Assembly (NCBI GenBank): GCA_021200895.1
Contig: JAJQFX010000155.1
Location: 1-10,226, forward strand
DNA from: Clostridiales bacterium
GTDB lineage: Bacteria > Bacillota > Clostridia > Oscillospirales > Oscillospiraceae
Direction of reading: 5' to 3'
DNA length: 10,226 bases
The notes below the pieces were generated by a model that made no database searches, had not been told where the DNA came from, and saw only the letters and a program-made list of their open reading frames with translations. Shown piece after piece: positions 1 through 6,633 of this stretch. The stretch's first letter is position 1. The number at the start of each line of letters is the position of its first letter. A program made the position numbers and the translations under genes.

Positions 1-440
1 GGCAAAGCGTCATTGAAAAATACTCTCCCGATGAAAATGACCTGCACACCAGAACGCTCCAGCTGGCTCAAATCAGTGAAGATATCTTTTACAGCCATGT
101 TATCCATAAAGACCTCGACGCGATTGTAAAAGATATTCGTACCGCCCATCAACAGGATCACACAACCGCTGATGCTGATATACAAGCTTCCGCAACCGTG
201 GAAGAAGTCCAAGAAATGTTAGATAAAGCCACCCAATATCAGGGAACTCTCAACCAAAAGCGTGCTTACCTGATCTGCGAAATGTTGCACGTAGACTATG
301 ATAAGCTTCCGCAGGATGAGCAGGAAGCACTTTCACGGATCAGCCGGAAATCTCCTCTCATGACCAGCGCCATCAGCCAGCGCGGCAAATCCGCCAGCTA
401 TCCAAAACAAAGTTCAGGAAAAAAGAACAGAAAAAAATAG
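1..440 (+). CDS. Unidentified protein, C-terminal part (gene runs off the left edge)
   Basis: The reading frame is open from base 3, with no in-frame stop before TAG at 438-440, so the gene enters from outside the window and 145 residues are visible. A GTG at 198 could serve as an internal start, but the upstream codons read as normal protein, so I take the whole stretch as the end of a longer gene. The visible part is hydrophilic and mostly helical in character, rich in Gln, Asp, Glu and Lys. It ends in a basic Ser/Lys/Arg tail (KKNRKK), with no membrane segment or catalytic motif I recognise. Its AT-rich composition matches the transporter genes and differs from the core genes to the right. 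Position beside an rlmD-type insertion scar suggests it belongs to an integrative element, but that is inference. I cannot name the family. Confidence 0.7.
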   Translation, partial: QSVIEKYSPDENDLHTRTLQLAQISEDIFYSHVIHKDLDAIVKDIRTAHQQDHTTADADIQASATVEEVQEMLDKATQYQGTLNQKRAYLICEMLHVDYDKLPQDEQEALSRISRKSPLMTSAISQRGKSASYPKQSSGKKNRKK

Positions 441-472
441 GGCAGACAACATCATCTCTGTCGACTGCCCTA
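431..472 (-). terminator. Rho-independent terminator for the minus-strand transporter operon
   Basis: Bases 438-445 (TAGGGCAG) pair perfectly with 465-472 (CTGCCCTA), an 8-bp stem around a 19-base loop. Read on the minus strand, the stem is followed directly by seven T's (complement of 431-437) and then a further T-rich run, the layout of an intrinsic terminator. It lies 265 bases past the ATPase stop and would end transcripts from the ABC operon, and from rlmD if they read through. On the plus strand the following sequence is less U-rich, so stopping there would be weaker. The hairpin overlaps the last codon of the plus-strand gene. Confidence 0.65.
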
Positions 473-505
473 CATTGGAATTTAATATTGTTTTGTTCAG
501 CTGCC

Positions 506-634
506 TCAAATAATCTTGAAATATTTTAACGCTTCCATAATGGTTGCCTCTTTCTCTGGTGGGCATTACAGCTATCTTGCATTCTTGGATTTCGGCTTAT
601 TATAATTCTCCCGCTCGATAATCCCGTACTTCTG
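506..634 (-). pseudogene. Decayed second copy of the rlmD C-terminal extension
   Basis: Read on the minus strand, 42 codons and a TGA stop (506-508) align without gaps to the last 42 residues of the rlmD extension at 3369-3494; I count 33 of 42 residues identical. Conserved pieces are YGIIEREN, YNKPKS, CPPEKE and EALKYF. Two codons have become stops by substitution: a Gln codon CAG is TAG, and a Lys codon AAG is TAA. The frame stays open upstream only to an in-frame stop at 680-682, and similarity fades beyond about 634-650. There is no start codon with a ribosome binding site for an intact product. It is in the same orientation as the intact copy, so the transporter genes lie between direct repeats. 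I read it as the remnant of an earlier rlmD 3' end or element end. Confidence 0.8.
603..625. repeat. Direct repeat arm (partner at 3466-3488), within the decayed tail copy
   Basis: Perfect 23-base match to 3466-3488. Outside this core the two copies differ by scattered substitutions, including the two that create stop codons in this copy. This fits an older duplication rather than a recent one. Confidence 0.85.
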
Positions 635-736
635 CTTGATCTTCTTCATAACAGCATCTTCATATCTTTTTTCGTGTTCTTAACCGCAACCACATTCTAC
701 TGGAATGCGCATCAAGATATTTCTGAGAGGATAATC

Positions 737-1345
737 TCAGATCCTTACAACATAAGATTCATTTTTAATAATGCTCTGATCATGAGTAACAATAATGACC
801 GTTTTGCCTTCTTCATTGAGTTCGTGCAACAACTTCATAACAATATCCCTGTTTTTCTGGTCAAGTGAACCGGTAGGTTCATCTGCCAATACAACAGAGC
901 ACTTTTTCATCATAAGGCGAGCCAATGCAACTCTTTGTTGTTCGCCGCCGGAAAGCTGATAAACCTTTTCGTTCACTTCATTTGATAGCCCTACACGGGC
1001 AAGCGCTTCTTTCATTGACACAGCGGTGCGGCTTGATTTTTTTATCAATTTCAAGTTTTCTTTTACTGTCTTGTTTTCAAGCAGGGCAAAGTTCTGAAAA
1101 AGGAAACCTACCGTATCTGCAAAAAAGCTATTCTTATTTTTCATTCCGGTAATATCTAAGCCATCAATCATAATGCTACCACTGTCCGGCTTTTCAATAC
1201 CACCGATCATATTGAGCAGGGTACTTTTTCCGCTGCCGCTATCGCCGCTGATTGCAACAAAACTTCCATCCGGTATTTCTAAATTAAAGTTGGAGAAAAT
1301 TACTTTATCGCCAAACGCTTTATTTAAACCACGAATTATAATCAT
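737..1345 (-). CDS. ABC transporter ATPase, lactococcin-972 bacteriocin export group
   Basis: A 202-residue stand-alone ATP-binding subunit of an ABC exporter that would energise the membrane protein encoded just upstream. All hallmarks are present: Walker A GDSGSGKST at 34-42, Q-loop Gln84, signature LSGGEQQR from 131, Walker B VVLADE at 151-156 with the catalytic Glu156 followed by PTGSLD, and switch His188 in VTHD. The short length and LSGGEQQR/ADEPTGSLD pattern fit the MacB/LolD-like branch. With the partner permease, they fit best the family described as putative bacteriocin export ABC protein of the lactococcin 972 group. The ATG at 1343-1345 overlaps the permease stop as ATGA, and an AAAGGAGG ribosome binding site lies in the permease's last codons, so the two are translationally coupled. 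Substrate is not determinable. ATPase function is certain; the subgroup is likely. Confidence 0.9.
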   Translation of the reverse strand: MIIIRGLNKAFGDKVIFSNFNLEIPDGSFVAISGDSGSGKSTLLNMIGGIEKPDSGSIMIDGLDITGMKNKNSFFADTVGFLFQNFALLENKTVKENLKLIKKSSRTAVSMKEALARVGLSNEVNEKVYQLSGGEQQRVALARLMMKKCSVVLADEPTGSLDQKNRDIVMKLLHELNEEGKTVIIVTHDQSIIKNESYVVRI

Positions 1346-3333
1346 AAACAGCCTCCTTTCAAGGACTTTGAAATATTTGTCTTTTCAACCCATAGAATAT
1401 TTATGAAAATGATCGCCATTTCAACTACGGTGAGCAATGCTCCAATCAGCAAAGCAACTCCGACGCTTGCATTAGACATAAAAATCGAGACAATGCAAAT
1501 CAGTATCACAACAGCTATATTTTCTATGAGATTCACGGAAATAAATCTTTTGTGTCTTTCATAAAAGCTATAACCCAAAACCTTTTTGAGAGAGATTTCC
1601 ATAGAACTAAGTCTAAATTCCATCTTCACTTCGGATACAATGATAGCTATATCTAACAGTAATACTAACACACAAAGAGAGCTTATAAAGCTAATCAATT
1701 TCACGAGGAAACTATGGCTATAAGCGTAATCTTCTCCGACGTTCGTCAGCATAAAATAGTGCGTGCCTAACTGTTCTGAATACTTTTCAGCGGCACTCCG
1801 AATGGTGCTTTCATCACTACCATAGATGATTTCGCCGTTAAATGTTTCTGTTGCGATATAGCCACCGTTCAGAGCGACACTTCCGTTTGCTTGATAGATC
1901 ACGATCGGATTTGTCACGCTCGACAAGCCGTCAACAGCATCTTCTCTGTTCGAGTTGAGATAATAAAACTTTTCTCTGCCGGAATACTCTTTATAAACAA
2001 CACTTAGGTTTTCTGCATTTTTTACAAGTGAGTCGATTTCCTCTTTTGCAATGTCTTTGTACGATTCCGCATTTCCTCCCTTTGGCACAAAGGCCACGAT
2101 ATCGGCCTTTTCATCCTCCTCGGTAAGCATTTCAGAAAAGCCTTGCAGCATATCTTTGGCATTATGATTGACAAAGATGTAATTGCCCAAATCACCTATT
2201 TGACTTGCTATACAGATTACCGGATTTATAGTGTCATATTCGTTCTCATAAAGCTCACTCCAAAATTTACTCTCTGCTGACTCCTCGCCATCTTCAATAA
2301 AAAAATACTCATCATCTTCAGATTCCGAAGCAGTTCCAAGAGATATAACGTCGAAATAGTAATCATCATAATGGTTTTCCAAAAGAGTTGAGCTTGTAAG
2401 TAAATTGCCTTGAATGCTGCTGAGGTTTGTAGTTATTGTAAAAATCGTCATGGCGGTGGCAGGCACTTTAAGACCATTCAGAAGATAAAGCATACCTTTT
2501 TTATCCGAAGCGTTGGCAAAAGCTTTTTTAACATCAAAGCGGGTAAACGCAACATAAGGAATGACGGAAAGAACTGATCCGGCACAATACACTGCCAAAA
2601 CGAGATGTTCTTCATACGCCCCCGATATAAATTGAGAAACAAGTAGCTTTGCCAAGATAAATGATGCAGCATACGAAAGAATATCAGTTGCTGCGGATTT
2701 TAGAGCAATCACAGCAGCATTTTCACCCAAAGAGGCTCGTACAACTACTTCCTTTTGTCTGCGTATTACTTCAACCACATTCAGCATGATCATCAATATG
2801 GCAACCAATCCCCAAACAATGAACATCATATCAGTTTCAGTTGATTGCCAATATTCCGGTTGTGTGATGGAATAGTCTTTTGCTAAATCTTGATATGTGG
2901 CAAAAATATCATTGTCATCACCAATGTAGCTGATCATGATTTCCTGTCCGCTTCCTGTGTTTTTTGCTTCTTCAAAATCTTTAAATTCTATCACGGTGAT
3001 TCCGCTCATCAGAGCCGTATATGTTTTTTCCTCAATATCCATCGTGCGTTTAAGACTATCACGGACGACGGCATCGTCACCGTAAATATAAAGCGTTGTT
3101 TGATAATTGGAAACTCTCTGGTTAAAAATCGAGAAGATATGAACATTATGCGTTTCGGCCACATCTTCTGCATCGGCTAAAAAAGAATCCATATCGTTAT
3201 TAGAAGTTGTGTATCTGGACATTAAGTAATAAGCACCATTAAAGTTCCCCAGCTCATTTTGATATATTTCCGCCTGCATCACAAAACCAAAGACTATCGC
3301 AATCAACAACAATATATTTCTTACATGCTTCAT
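1342..3333 (-). CDS. Bacteriocin-associated integral membrane protein (DUF1430-like permease)
   Basis: A 663-residue multi-spanning membrane protein, the likely permease or immunity partner of the ATPase encoded next. Hydrophobic segments lie near residues 5-22, 168-190, 212-235, 243-264, 281-302, 541-566, 598-620 and 623-648. This leaves two large, acidic extracytoplasmic regions (about 25-165 and 305-540). The motif LKKVLGYSFYERHKR (583-597), before the last membrane pair, resembles the cytoplasmic coupling loop of FtsX-like permeases. Size, topology and pairing with a ~200-residue ATPase match the family named bacteriocin-associated integral (putative immunity) membrane protein, known from lactococcin 972-type loci. 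The start has a strong AAAGGAGG site 8-10 bases upstream. The gene begins 35 bases after the rlmD stop, leaving no room for a bacteriocin gene on that side. AT-rich composition marks it as part of the acquired segment. Confidence 0.8.
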   Translation of the reverse strand: MKHVRNILLLIAIVFGFVMQAEIYQNELGNFNGAYYLMSRYTTSNNDMDSFLADAEDVAETHNVHIFSIFNQRVSNYQTTLYIYGDDAVVRDSLKRTMDIEEKTYTALMSGITVIEFKDFEEAKNTGSGQEIMISYIGDDNDIFATYQDLAKDYSITQPEYWQSTETDMMFIVWGLVAILMIMLNVVEVIRRQKEVVVRASLGENAAVIALKSAATDILSYAASFILAKLLVSQFISGAYEEHLVLAVYCAGSVLSVIPYVAFTRFDVKKAFANASDKKGMLYLLNGLKVPATAMTIFTITTNLSSIQGNLLTSSTLLENHYDDYYFDVISLGTASESEDDEYFFIEDGEESAESKFWSELYENEYDTINPVICIASQIGDLGNYIFVNHNAKDMLQGFSEMLTEEDEKADIVAFVPKGGNAESYKDIAKEEIDSLVKNAENLSVVYKEYSGREKFYYLNSNREDAVDGLSSVTNPIVIYQANGSVALNGGYIATETFNGEIIYGSDESTIRSAAEKYSEQLGTHYFMLTNVGEDYAYSHSFLVKLISFISSLCVLVLLLDIAIIVSEVKMEFRLSSMEISLKKVLGYSFYERHKRFISVNLIENIAVVILICIVSIFMSNASVGVALLIGALLTVVEMAIIFINILWVEKTNISKSLKGGCL

Positions 3334-3368
3334 AAGAAGTTCTCAAACCTCCTTTGACTTGAATATAC

Positions 3369-5006
3369 TTAAATCATACCAAAATATTTTAGCGCCTCTG
3401 AAATTGCCTTTTCCTTTTCGGGAGGGCACTTCGGCTGTCTGGCGTTCTCAGATTTCGGTTTATTGTAATTCTCCCGCTCGATAATCCCATACTTCTGCTC
3501 AATCTGTGCAATGTACAAAGAGGACACCGACAATCCAGTATGCTCTTTCACATACTCCTTAATCTGTCCGTAGGTAGCACCTTTCTGGAATCCGGACATA
3601 TCCATATCCTCCAGAGAGAACTCCACCCGCACTTTCTTTGAGTTGATTTCTCCCTTGGAAAGTTGAACAACAGTCTCCACATGCCCCGTCCTCGGAAACA
3701 TATCCACCGCCGCAACATCCTCCAGCCGATACCCCTTCTCCCCCAGCAGCTTCAAGTCTCTTGCCAGGGTGGCCGGGTCGCAGGAGACGTAGACGATGCG
3801 TCCGGGGGCCATCGCCGCCATGGCGTCGATCACCTGACCCTCCAGTCCCTTCCTGGGCGGGTCTACGCAAATCACGTCGGGCCGTATCCCCCGCTTCACC
3901 AGCCGCCGAGCCGCCTCGCCTGCGTCGGCGCAGAGGAACTCCACATTGTCGAACCCGTTGCGGACGGCGTTTTCCTTCGCGTCCCGGATGGCGGGGGCCA
4001 CCACCTCCACGCCGATGGCCCGCTTCGCCTGCCGCGCCATGGCCAGCGTGATGGTGCCGGTGCCGCAGTACAGGTCTACCACTGTCTCCGCTCCGGTCAG
4101 CCCGGCGAAGGCCACCGCTTTCTGGTATAGCACCTCCGCCTGGTCCCGGTTGACCTGGAAAAAGGAGGGAACGCCGAGCCGGAAGGTCAGGCCGCAAAGC
4201 CGGTCCTCCAGATGGTCCGTCCCCCACAGGGTACGGTAGGAGGAGCCCAAAATCACGTTGGTGTCCGCCGTGTTGGTATTCAGCACGATGCCTACCGTTT
4301 TCGGGCAGCCCACGGTCAGGTCATGCACCAGCTCATCCTCGAAGGGCAGGTGCGTTGCGTTGGCCACAACGCAAATCAGCAGCTCCCGCCGCCGGTTGGT
4401 GCGCACCAGCAGGTGCCGCATCAGCCCCTGTAAAGTCCCCTCGTCGTAGGCGGAGATGTTGTACTTGTGCATCCACTTGCGGACGATGCGCCCGGCCTTG
4501 TCCGCCTGGTCGGACTGGATACGGCAAGAGGGGATGTCGATAACGTCATGGCTCCGCTCCCGGTAAAAACCAACGTGAACGCCGTTCTTCGGGTCTCGGG
4601 AGATGGGGAAGGCCACCTTGTTCCGGTAGCGCTCCGGCTGGGCCGCGCCCAGCATCTCGCTGACGGTGACCTCAAAGCCGCCGATGCGCCGCAGGGCGTC
4701 CTCCACCCGCTGACGCTTATAGACCAGTTCCTCCTCATAGGTCATGTGCCGCAGACGGCAGCCGCCGCATTTGCCGAAGTAGGGGCAGTCCGGCTCCACA
4801 CGGGCAGGGGAGGGAACCAGCACCCGTTCCGTTTTCGCCCAGGCGGCGGCCTTGCCTACCTTCAAAATCCTGGCCTCCACCGTCTCGCCCCGCAGCGCGC
4901 CTTTTACAAAGACGGCGCGCCCGTCGATACGGCCAACGCCGTCCCCATCGCTGGCGTAGCCGTCGATAGTCAGGGTGCAAATTTGGTTTTTCATCAGCTC
5001 TGCCAT
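3369..5006 (-). CDS. rlmD: 23S rRNA (uracil-C5)-methyltransferase, RlmD/RlmCD type, with acquired C-terminal extension
   Basis: SAM-dependent enzyme that methylates C5 of uracil in 23S rRNA (U1939 in RlmD; Gram-positive RlmCD also modifies U747). The order is a TRAM domain at about 5-62, four iron-sulfur cysteines (C74, C80, C83, C161), the SAM motif DLYCGTGTI at 311-319, DPPRKG at 382-387, the catalytic Cys409 in YVSCDP, and the conserved GHVETVV with Glu444. The family normally ends just after that motif, at about 450 residues. This protein continues to 545. Residues 451-545 (3369-3656) are lower in GC than the rest and contain ATYGQIKEYV, YGIIEREN and CPPEKEKA. I recognise this module from other gut Firmicutes RlmD proteins, where it goes with mobile-element insertion into the gene. 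The first ATG is preceded by GAGGG at good spacing. Enzyme call is secure; RlmD versus RlmCD specificity is not resolved. Confidence 0.93.
   Translation of the reverse strand: MAELMKNQICTLTIDGYASDGDGVGRIDGRAVFVKGALRGETVEARILKVGKAAAWAKTERVLVPSPARVEPDCPYFGKCGGCRLRHMTYEEELVYKRQRVEDALRRIGGFEVTVSEMLGAAQPERYRNKVAFPISRDPKNGVHVGFYRERSHDVIDIPSCRIQSDQADKAGRIVRKWMHKYNISAYDEGTLQGLMRHLLVRTNRRRELLICVVANATHLPFEDELVHDLTVGCPKTVGIVLNTNTADTNVILGSSYRTLWGTDHLEDRLCGLTFRLGVPSFFQVNRDQAEVLYQKAVAFAGLTGAETVVDLYCGTGTITLAMARQAKRAIGVEVVAPAIRDAKENAVRNGFDNVEFLCADAGEAARRLVKRGIRPDVICVDPPRKGLEGQVIDAMAAMAPGRIVYVSCDPATLARDLKLLGEKGYRLEDVAAVDMFPRTGHVETVVQLSKGEINSKKVRVEFSLEDMDMSGFQKGATYGQIKEYVKEHTGLSVSSLYIAQIEQKYGIIERENYNKPKSENARQPKCPPEKEKAISEALKYFGMI
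3373..3378 (-). promoter_or_regulatory. Candidate extended -10 promoter element for the ABC operon
   Basis: On the minus strand the end of rlmD reads TGGTATGATTTAA. TATGAT preceded by TGG is a good extended -10 element, placing a start about 30 bases before the permease ATG. The -35 region is poor (TTTCAG or TCAGAG). The hexamer overlaps the last rlmD codons, so it may be chance. The alternative is that the operon is expressed by read-through from rlmD. Confidence 0.3.
3466..3488. repeat. Direct repeat arm (partner at 603-625), within the rlmD tail
   Basis: These 23 bases, starting TAATTCTCCCGCTC, are identical to 603-625 in the same orientation. They are the best-conserved core of a longer imperfect repeat of about 129 bases (506-634 against 3369-3494 in coding register). 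The arms are about 2.86 kb apart and enclose the ABC transporter operon. Confidence 0.85.
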
Positions 5007-5116
5007 GATGGATTCCCTCTTTCGTGGAGTTTATGAGAACGAAACCGTATATCGCCGTTTTGCGCGGTTCCGATTTTGCTTGTTTCTGCTTTTAGCAAAG
5101 GAGGGCCAAATCCAGC

Positions 5117-5145
5117 GTGACAGGCACGCTGTTTTGCGGTATACT
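5117..5145 (+). promoter_or_regulatory. Sigma-A-type promoter for the small cysteine-rich protein gene
   Basis: GTGACA (5117-5122, five of six matches to TTGACA) is followed after exactly 17 bases by TATACT (5140-5145, five of six matches to TATAAT). Transcription would start near 5152, giving a leader of about 47 bases before the ATG at 5199. The 192-base gap is shared with the divergent rlmD, for which I find no equally good promoter. Confidence 0.65.
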
Positions 5146-5198
5146 GCTGTCAGAGGTTCCCGCTGTGCTGACGCGCACAAGCTTGGAAGGAGGCCCAT

Positions 5199-5477
5199 AT
5201 GTCCAAGGAGTACGCCTATTTTTCCCACCGCAGCTGCGAATATTTCCCCTGCCACCCGGGGGCGGACCCGGAAAATTTCAACTGCCTGTTCTGCTACTGC
5301 CCCCTCTATCTGCTGGGGAACCGGTGCGGCGGCGCGTTCACCTACCTGGCAAGCGGCGTGAAGGATTGCAGCGCCTGCCTGTATCCCCACCAGCGGGAAC
5401 ACTACGATGCCATCGTCGCCCGGTATAGAGAAATCGTTGCCGCCATGCCCCGCCCGGACAGGGAGGGGAAGCCGTAA
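5199..5477 (+). CDS. Cysteine-rich small domain protein (putative metal-binding)
   Basis: A 92-residue protein with eight cysteines (13, 18, 29, 32, 34, 43, 57, 60) and histidines at 10, 19 and 64. The segment NCLFCYCPLY (28-37) and the later KDCSAC (55-60) are the signature of the family called cysteine-rich small domain (zinc-finger-like). That family is found in archaea and anaerobic bacteria, in some archaea near cobalamin genes. The cysteine spacing suggests a bound zinc or iron-sulfur centre; biochemical function is unknown. There is no signal peptide or membrane segment, so it should be cytoplasmic. The start is fixed by GGAAGGAGG six bases upstream of ATG and by the promoter at 5117-5145. 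It is monocistronic, divergent from rlmD and convergent with fabH. Confidence 0.85.
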   Translation: MSKEYAYFSHRSCEYFPCHPGADPENFNCLFCYCPLYLLGNRCGGAFTYLASGVKDCSACLYPHQREHYDAIVARYREIVAAMPRPDREGKP

Positions 5478-5510
5478 CCGGACTGCCCCTCTGTTTGCGG
5501 CCCATACTCC

Positions 5511-5543
5511 TAAAAAGCGGCGAGGAATCCTCCCCGCCGCTTT
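5511..5543 (-). terminator. Terminator between fabH and the cysteine-rich gene
   Basis: AAAGCGGCG (5514-5522) pairs with CGCCGCTTT (5535-5543). On the minus strand the hairpin is followed by TTTTTA, a proper terminator 42 bases past the fabH stop. On the plus strand only three T's follow, so it may also stop the cysteine-rich gene's transcript, but less strongly. Confidence 0.75.
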
Positions 5544-5584
5544 GCAGCTTATGCAGTTCTGTTTGTGTGGGACGGCGGAGCCGT

Positions 5585-6541
5585 TTACCAGCGCACCAGA
5601 CAGGCCGCGCTGGACAGGCCGCCGCCGAAAGCGGCCATGGCAATCAGGTCGCCGGGCTGGAACCGGCCCGCCCGGTTCCACTCGTCCAGCACCAGCGGGA
5701 TGCTGGCGGCGGAGGTGTTGCCGTACTTCTGGATGTTGACACAGAAGTGGTCGGCGGGGATGTCCTTCATCCGGCGGGCCGCGCCGTCAATGATGCGCTT
5801 GTTGGCCTGATGGGGGATGACCCAGTCCACATCGCTCTGCTTCAGCCCGGCCTTCTCCACCACCTCGGCGATGCGCTTGGGGAAGTTGCTGACGGCGAAC
5901 TTGTAGGTCTCCTGCCCGTTCATATGCATCAGCGGCTCCTTCTCCTGGCGGTCATACCAGGGGGAGATGCCCTTCTTGGTGGGGATGGCGATGACATCGT
6001 CTCCGCCCTGCACCTGAAAGACGGAGGTAATATAGTTGTCCCCCGGCTCCAGCACAACGGCGGCAGCCCCGTCGCCAAACAGGACGCAGGTGGAGCGCTC
6101 GTGCCAGTTCAGAATGCGGCTCATACTCTCCGCGCCAATGACCAGCATTTTCCGGATGCCGCCCTTGCAGAAGAAGGCGGCGGCGGTGTCCATCAGATAA
6201 ATCCAGGCGGTGCAGGCGGCGTTCAGGTCGAGGCAGGGGCACTGTGCCCCCAAGTTGTGCTGCACCATGCAGGCCACGGAGGGGCTGACATATTCACCGC
6301 TGACGGTGGCGCAGAGAATCATGTCGATTTCACTGACATCCGCTCCGGCGTTCTCCAGGGCGGCCTGGGCAGCCTTGGTGGCCAACTCAGAGGTGGTCTC
6401 GTTCGTCACGACATGGCGCTGCTCAATGCCGCTGCGGCTGCGGATCCACTCGTCAGAGGTGTCCAGAAACAGGGTCAGGTCGTCATTTGTCACAATATGC
6501 TCCGGCACATAGCTCCCAGTGCCAACGATTTTAAAGCTCAT
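5585..6541 (-). CDS. fabH: 3-oxoacyl-ACP synthase III (beta-ketoacyl-ACP synthase III)
   Basis: Condensing enzyme that starts type II fatty acid synthesis by joining an acyl-CoA primer to malonyl-ACP in the cytoplasm. The 318-residue length is normal. The catalytic triad is complete: Cys110 in NAAC, His244 in IPHQAN and Asn275 in YGNTSAAS. The RSTCVLFGDGAAA segment (149-161) and the C-terminal FGGGLSS are also typical. After the catalytic cysteine it reads TAWIY where most homologues have a Gly plus aromatic/hydrophobic pair (TGF, AGF); this lines the primer pocket and may affect primer choice. AAAGGAG lies seven bases before ATG. The gene has its own promoter (6604-6632) and terminator, so it is probably monocistronic. 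The usual fabD, fabG, fabF and acpP neighbours are absent. No FapR-like operator was seen in the leader. Confidence 0.95.
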   Translation of the reverse strand: MSFKIVGTGSYVPEHIVTNDDLTLFLDTSDEWIRSRSGIEQRHVVTNETTSELATKAAQAALENAGADVSEIDMILCATVSGEYVSPSVACMVQHNLGAQCPCLDLNAACTAWIYLMDTAAAFFCKGGIRKMLVIGAESMSRILNWHERSTCVLFGDGAAAVVLEPGDNYITSVFQVQGGDDVIAIPTKKGISPWYDRQEKEPLMHMNGQETYKFAVSNFPKRIAEVVEKAGLKQSDVDWVIPHQANKRIIDGAARRMKDIPADHFCVNIQKYGNTSAASIPLVLDEWNRAGRFQPGDLIAMAAFGGGLSSAACLVRW

Positions 6542-6603
6542 GGTGAAACTCCTTTATGATTCCAATGCTGCAAGAAGCAGGGTTCAGTCACTCATACACA
6601 GCT

Positions 6604-6632
6604 ATTTTACCAGACATTCACGCCGCTGTCAA
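6604..6632 (-). promoter_or_regulatory. Near-consensus sigma-A promoter for fabH
   Basis: On the minus strand TTGACA (6632-6627) is perfect, the spacer is exactly 17 bases, and TAAAAT (6609-6604) matches five of six -10 positions with TGG just before it. The expected start is near 6597, leaving a leader of about 55 bases. The -35 box begins two bases after the stop codon of the upstream lpdD-like gene. Confidence 0.8.
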
Positions 6633-6633
6633 T

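Larger units (their letters stand above)
441..736. other. Intergenic stretch between convergent operons
   Basis: Besides the hairpin at 431-472 and the decayed rlmD tail at 506-634, I see no gene here. A short inverted repeat (TCTGAG 722-727 with CTCAGA 736-741) sits at the ATPase stop codon. It lacks a T-run on either strand, so I do not call it a terminator. No lactococcin-like precursor with a signal peptide is readable on either strand. Confidence 0.6.
3369..3656 (-). other. Low-GC replacement 3' end of rlmD; probable mobile-element junction
   Basis: These bases encode residues 451-545 of the methyltransferase, after the point (HVETVVQLS) where family members usually stop. Composition drops sharply here: the enzyme body is strongly GC-rich, whereas this tail looks like the AT-rich island to its left. 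The 3' ends of rlmD/rumA-type genes are known insertion sites for integrative elements in Firmicutes, which restore the reading frame by supplying a new end. No integrase gene or second copy of the enzyme's own 3' end is visible here, so the exact attachment core cannot be fixed. I expect it within about 3650-3690. Confidence 0.6.

Noticed and set aside
441..736. Missing lactococcin-like precursor hidden in the gap beyond the ATPase
   Set aside because: The gap is filled by a terminator and the decayed rlmD tail; no short frame with a signal peptide and ribosome binding site is present.
722..741. TCTGAG/CTCAGA hairpin at the ATPase stop as the operon terminator
   Set aside because: The stem is only six base pairs and no T-run follows on the minus strand; the hairpin at 431-472 is far better.
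5495..6559. 354-codon plus-strand frame opposite fabH
   Set aside because: Shadow of fabH, whose complete triad, promoter and ribosome binding site are on the minus strand.
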